Shown here: positions 8,526 through 10,340 of the stretch, piece by piece | Layout of the letters: each line of letters starts with the position of its first letter | Numbering within the stretch: the stretch's first letter is position 1 | Source of the DNA: Gracilaria caudata | Taxonomy: Eukaryota; Rhodophyta; Florideophyceae; Gracilariales; Gracilariaceae | Assembly (NCBI GenBank): GCA_030374735.1 | Contig: JASCIV010000914.1 | Coordinates: forward strand, 1-10,340 | Direction of reading: 5' to 3' | DNA length: 10,340 nucleotides | Notes under the pieces: model-generated | Database searches by the model: none | What the model saw: the letters and a program-made list of their open reading frames with translations, nothing else | What the model was told of the DNA's origin: nothing | Translations under genes and position numbers: made by a program

Positions 8526-9625
8526 TTTGAGTCAGCATTGGTGACCCCAGCAGCTTTATGGGATTAACATTACGTTTGTGTGGTGCCAAGTGCTTCACAA
8601 TTTGGCCTGTTGGCCAAGAGTAAATTTATGCCAAAGTGTGCCAGTGTTGCTGGAGCTCGCAGTTTGGGGCAGACTTTTGAGCCTCAAAGCAAGAGTTTTA
8701 ATTGAGGCCAGGTACGTATCAAAAGAAGAGACTGACAGTGTCTTCATCCTGCTGATGTGAGGCATCCTTCGGCCAAGGGTTGATATTGAGGCGCCTCGGG
8801 GAGATTCGTCTGAACCTGGGTCAACCTTCTTATAGAGATTGTGTGTTCTTGCTCTGCTTCGAGATAGTGGACAATCACGACACTCACCGACGCAGAGATG
8901 GAGCCACACATTGAAACGGTGGCAGCGTTGCGATATACGAGAACATATTCGCGCCGCCGCATTTCACATAACACGAAGGCGACCACGCCTGCAAGAGTTC
9001 TCGCTGATATTCACGTTCGTATGCCGTATTCTAGGGCTTTGGAAGACCGCGCTGACCATACGACCATACATCATGATGCATGCACATCGTACGCCGTGCC
9101 ACGGCTGACAACTTTTCAATGGCGTTGCAAATGTGCATCATGGCCACTCGGGCGCTACAGTCATAATGTTAGAATGTTGGGCTACTAGACACAGTGACGT
9201 GCCACTGAGTGAAACTCTCCAAATTTCATCATCTCAAACACGATCAGGCTCTGACAGAGCGCCGCTCTGTGCGTCTCATACAACCTGATCCGAATAAAGC
9301 ACATCTTGCGTGAGGAGTCACGGGGTGGGAGTTCAGCGTGACTGATTCCCAACTGGATTCTTTCAAGCTTTCTGATTGAACGAGTTTTCCGTTCCCAAGG
9401 ACGGCGACACCAGCTTGTCAGTTGCGACCGCAAGCTTCGTCAGTATTTGCGCGTTTGCGTTGGCTTTCACGCTGCCAGATGAGGAACTGCTCACATGCGA
9501 AGGTATATGAAATCGCATTTCTTTTCAATGTTTAACTCCCAGATGTTGACAACATATATTAACATTACGTTCAATGTCATAGACCGACCCAAGCAGCAGC
9601 AGCACCTCGCGCAATACATTTGAAG

Positions 9626-9638
9626 CCTTCCGGGAAGG
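9626..9638. repeat. Palindrome CCTTCC-G-GGAAGG
   Basis: Two 6-base arms flank one G. The site shares the TTCC/GGAA core with the larger palindrome about 37 bases downstream. Its function is unknown. Confidence 0.4.
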
Positions 9639-9674
9639 ATAAGTCGCTCATGGAGAACAAATATGGAAAAGACC

Positions 9675-9690
9675 AGCTTTCCGGAAAGCT
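9675..9690. repeat. Perfect 16-base palindrome AGCTTTCCGGAAAGCT
   Basis: The sequence equals its own reverse complement over all 16 bases. Its core TTCCGGAA fits the tail-to-tail TTCnnGAA pairing of heat-shock-type elements, but a full element usually has three alternating units and I see only one pair here. A restriction-site-like or chance palindrome is also possible. Confidence 0.45.
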
Positions 9691-9801
9691 AGCTCGCGAA
9701 GCGTTTTAAGGTCGTAACTAAGTTAGTCTTACAATTCGTAACGCTCCTGTCTCGATTGTCGACATTCGGGGTCGATTAATATTGAATAACCTCGTGCCAA
9801 A

Positions 9802-10257
9802 TCAATTTGCTAGCGGAGTGGAGCTCTTTGTCGGTACTAGAAGAAAGATATGACATGGCATGAACATATCTTTTTCGACCACAACATATTCAGGTGCCTT
9901 GAATACCTCTTTGTTGCCATCAGATTTGGTCTTGTCCTGGTTCCGATGATCCTCCAAGGACCGTGTCAATTCCGCACTATCATGCACATGGCCAGGCCCT
10001 ATTGGTGGTGACGCCGAAGTCATCACCAAACAGGGCCACAGCGAGGTGAAAGCAAAGTGAGGGATAACATGAAGAAACCGTGTACGAACAGAAAGCGATA
10101 AGCGGCCAATAGGGTGTTCAAATGAATTGATTGAGATGGCACGATCATCCTCATCAAGCACATCTTCGTGTCCGTGGGGGGAAAAACGGCACCCATGGGA
10201 AACAGAATCGACAGGGGCGTACATGTGACTAACTAATTGCCCCAACTCGGTAGTCAT
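9802..10257 (-). CDS. Candidate hypothetical protein or terminal exon
   Basis: An ATG-started frame of 151 residues ends at TGA 9804-9802. It has ordinary composition: a slightly hydrophobic middle (about 50-80) followed by a charged stretch rich in Asp, Glu, Lys and Arg, and no low-complexity bias. I recognise no domain. The frame is open upstream to 10284. On the minus strand a GACTAAC branch-point-like motif at 10280-10286 is followed 11 bases later by a CAG ending at 10266, so this may be the last exon of a gene that begins beyond the window rather than a complete gene. No homologue is present in the window to support it, and chance is a real alternative. Confidence 0.3.
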   Translation of the reverse strand: MTTELGQLVSHMYAPVDSVSHGCRFSPHGHEDVLDEDDRAISINSFEHPIGRLSLSVRTRFLHVIPHFAFTSLWPCLVMTSASPPIGPGHVHDSAELTRSLEDHRNQDKTKSDGNKEVFKAPEYVVVEKDMFMPCHIFLLVPTKSSTPLAN

Positions 10258-10340
10258 TAGCAAGCCTGAATTCGGCGTAGTTAGTCATTTGTAGTCATCG
10301 AGATCACAGTGGTTGTTACGCGAGGTTAAAGGCGCAATCG

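Larger units (their letters stand above)
8186..9801. other. 1.6 kb region without a convincing gene
   Basis: Open frames in this region are at most about 100 codons, overlap on both strands and lack recognisable domains. The end near 8186 must hold the promoter of paralogue B; a TATATTTG-like stretch on the minus strand at 8300-8307 is a possible but weak core element. TACTAAC occurs on the minus strand just upstream of the B start (around 8208-8214), so a 5' untranslated intron cannot be excluded. Short palindromes at 8506, 8602, 9626 and 9675 are the only structure I found. Confidence 0.5.

Noticed and set aside
8595..8909. 104-codon minus-strand frame
   Set aside because: It overlaps another frame, has no recognisable motif and its composition is not convincing as coding.
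9592..9604. Short CAG/AGC triplet run
   Set aside because: Only about four units, too short to call a meaningful repeat.
1..10340. CRISPR array, bacterial operon or phage element
   Set aside because: No spaced direct repeats and no ribosome binding sites; spliceosomal introns show a eukaryotic nuclear context.

Overview
The window reads as nuclear DNA of a eukaryote. Two homologous genes each contain one short intron with a GTAAGT donor, a TACTAAC or TTCTAAC branch-point-like motif 19-23 bases before the acceptor, and an AG acceptor. A third gene encodes a secreted protein built of cysteine-rich repeats of the GCC2/GCC3 (ephrin-receptor-like) kind. There is no operon structure and no ribosome binding site, and about half the window has no convincing gene. 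Short, few introns and mid-range base composition would suit a florideophyte red alga or a similar protist, but nothing here fixes the lineage; that placement is a weak inference.

Layout: 1-310 is an AT-rich edge (about 30% GC by count) with an imperfect inverted repeat. 311-1824 has no convincing gene. 1825-3873 (+) encodes the 682-residue secreted cysteine-rich protein. After a 333-base convergent gap, 4207-5743 (-) is paralogue A (473 residues, one intron). A 920-base spacer follows, then 6664-8185 (-) is paralogue B (478 residues, one intron in the same place). 8186-9801 shows only short palindromes. 9802-10257 (-) is an open frame that may be the last exon of a gene running off the right end.

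The strongest observation concerns paralogues A and B. They are old, diverged tandem copies: about 74% protein identity over the first 140 residues, many silent differences, and unalignable introns. Yet they share a 410-base stretch with no nucleotide difference at all (4695-5104 and 7113-7522). The next 90 coding bases, in exon 2, encode identical protein but carry 16 silent differences. That contrast points to a recent gene-conversion event, or to an assembly artefact, rather than to protein-level selection. The protein family is not one I recognise. It has a conserved N-terminal domain, a variable Ser/Thr-rich linker, a basic PPKKKK patch and a conserved C-terminal domain split by the intron.
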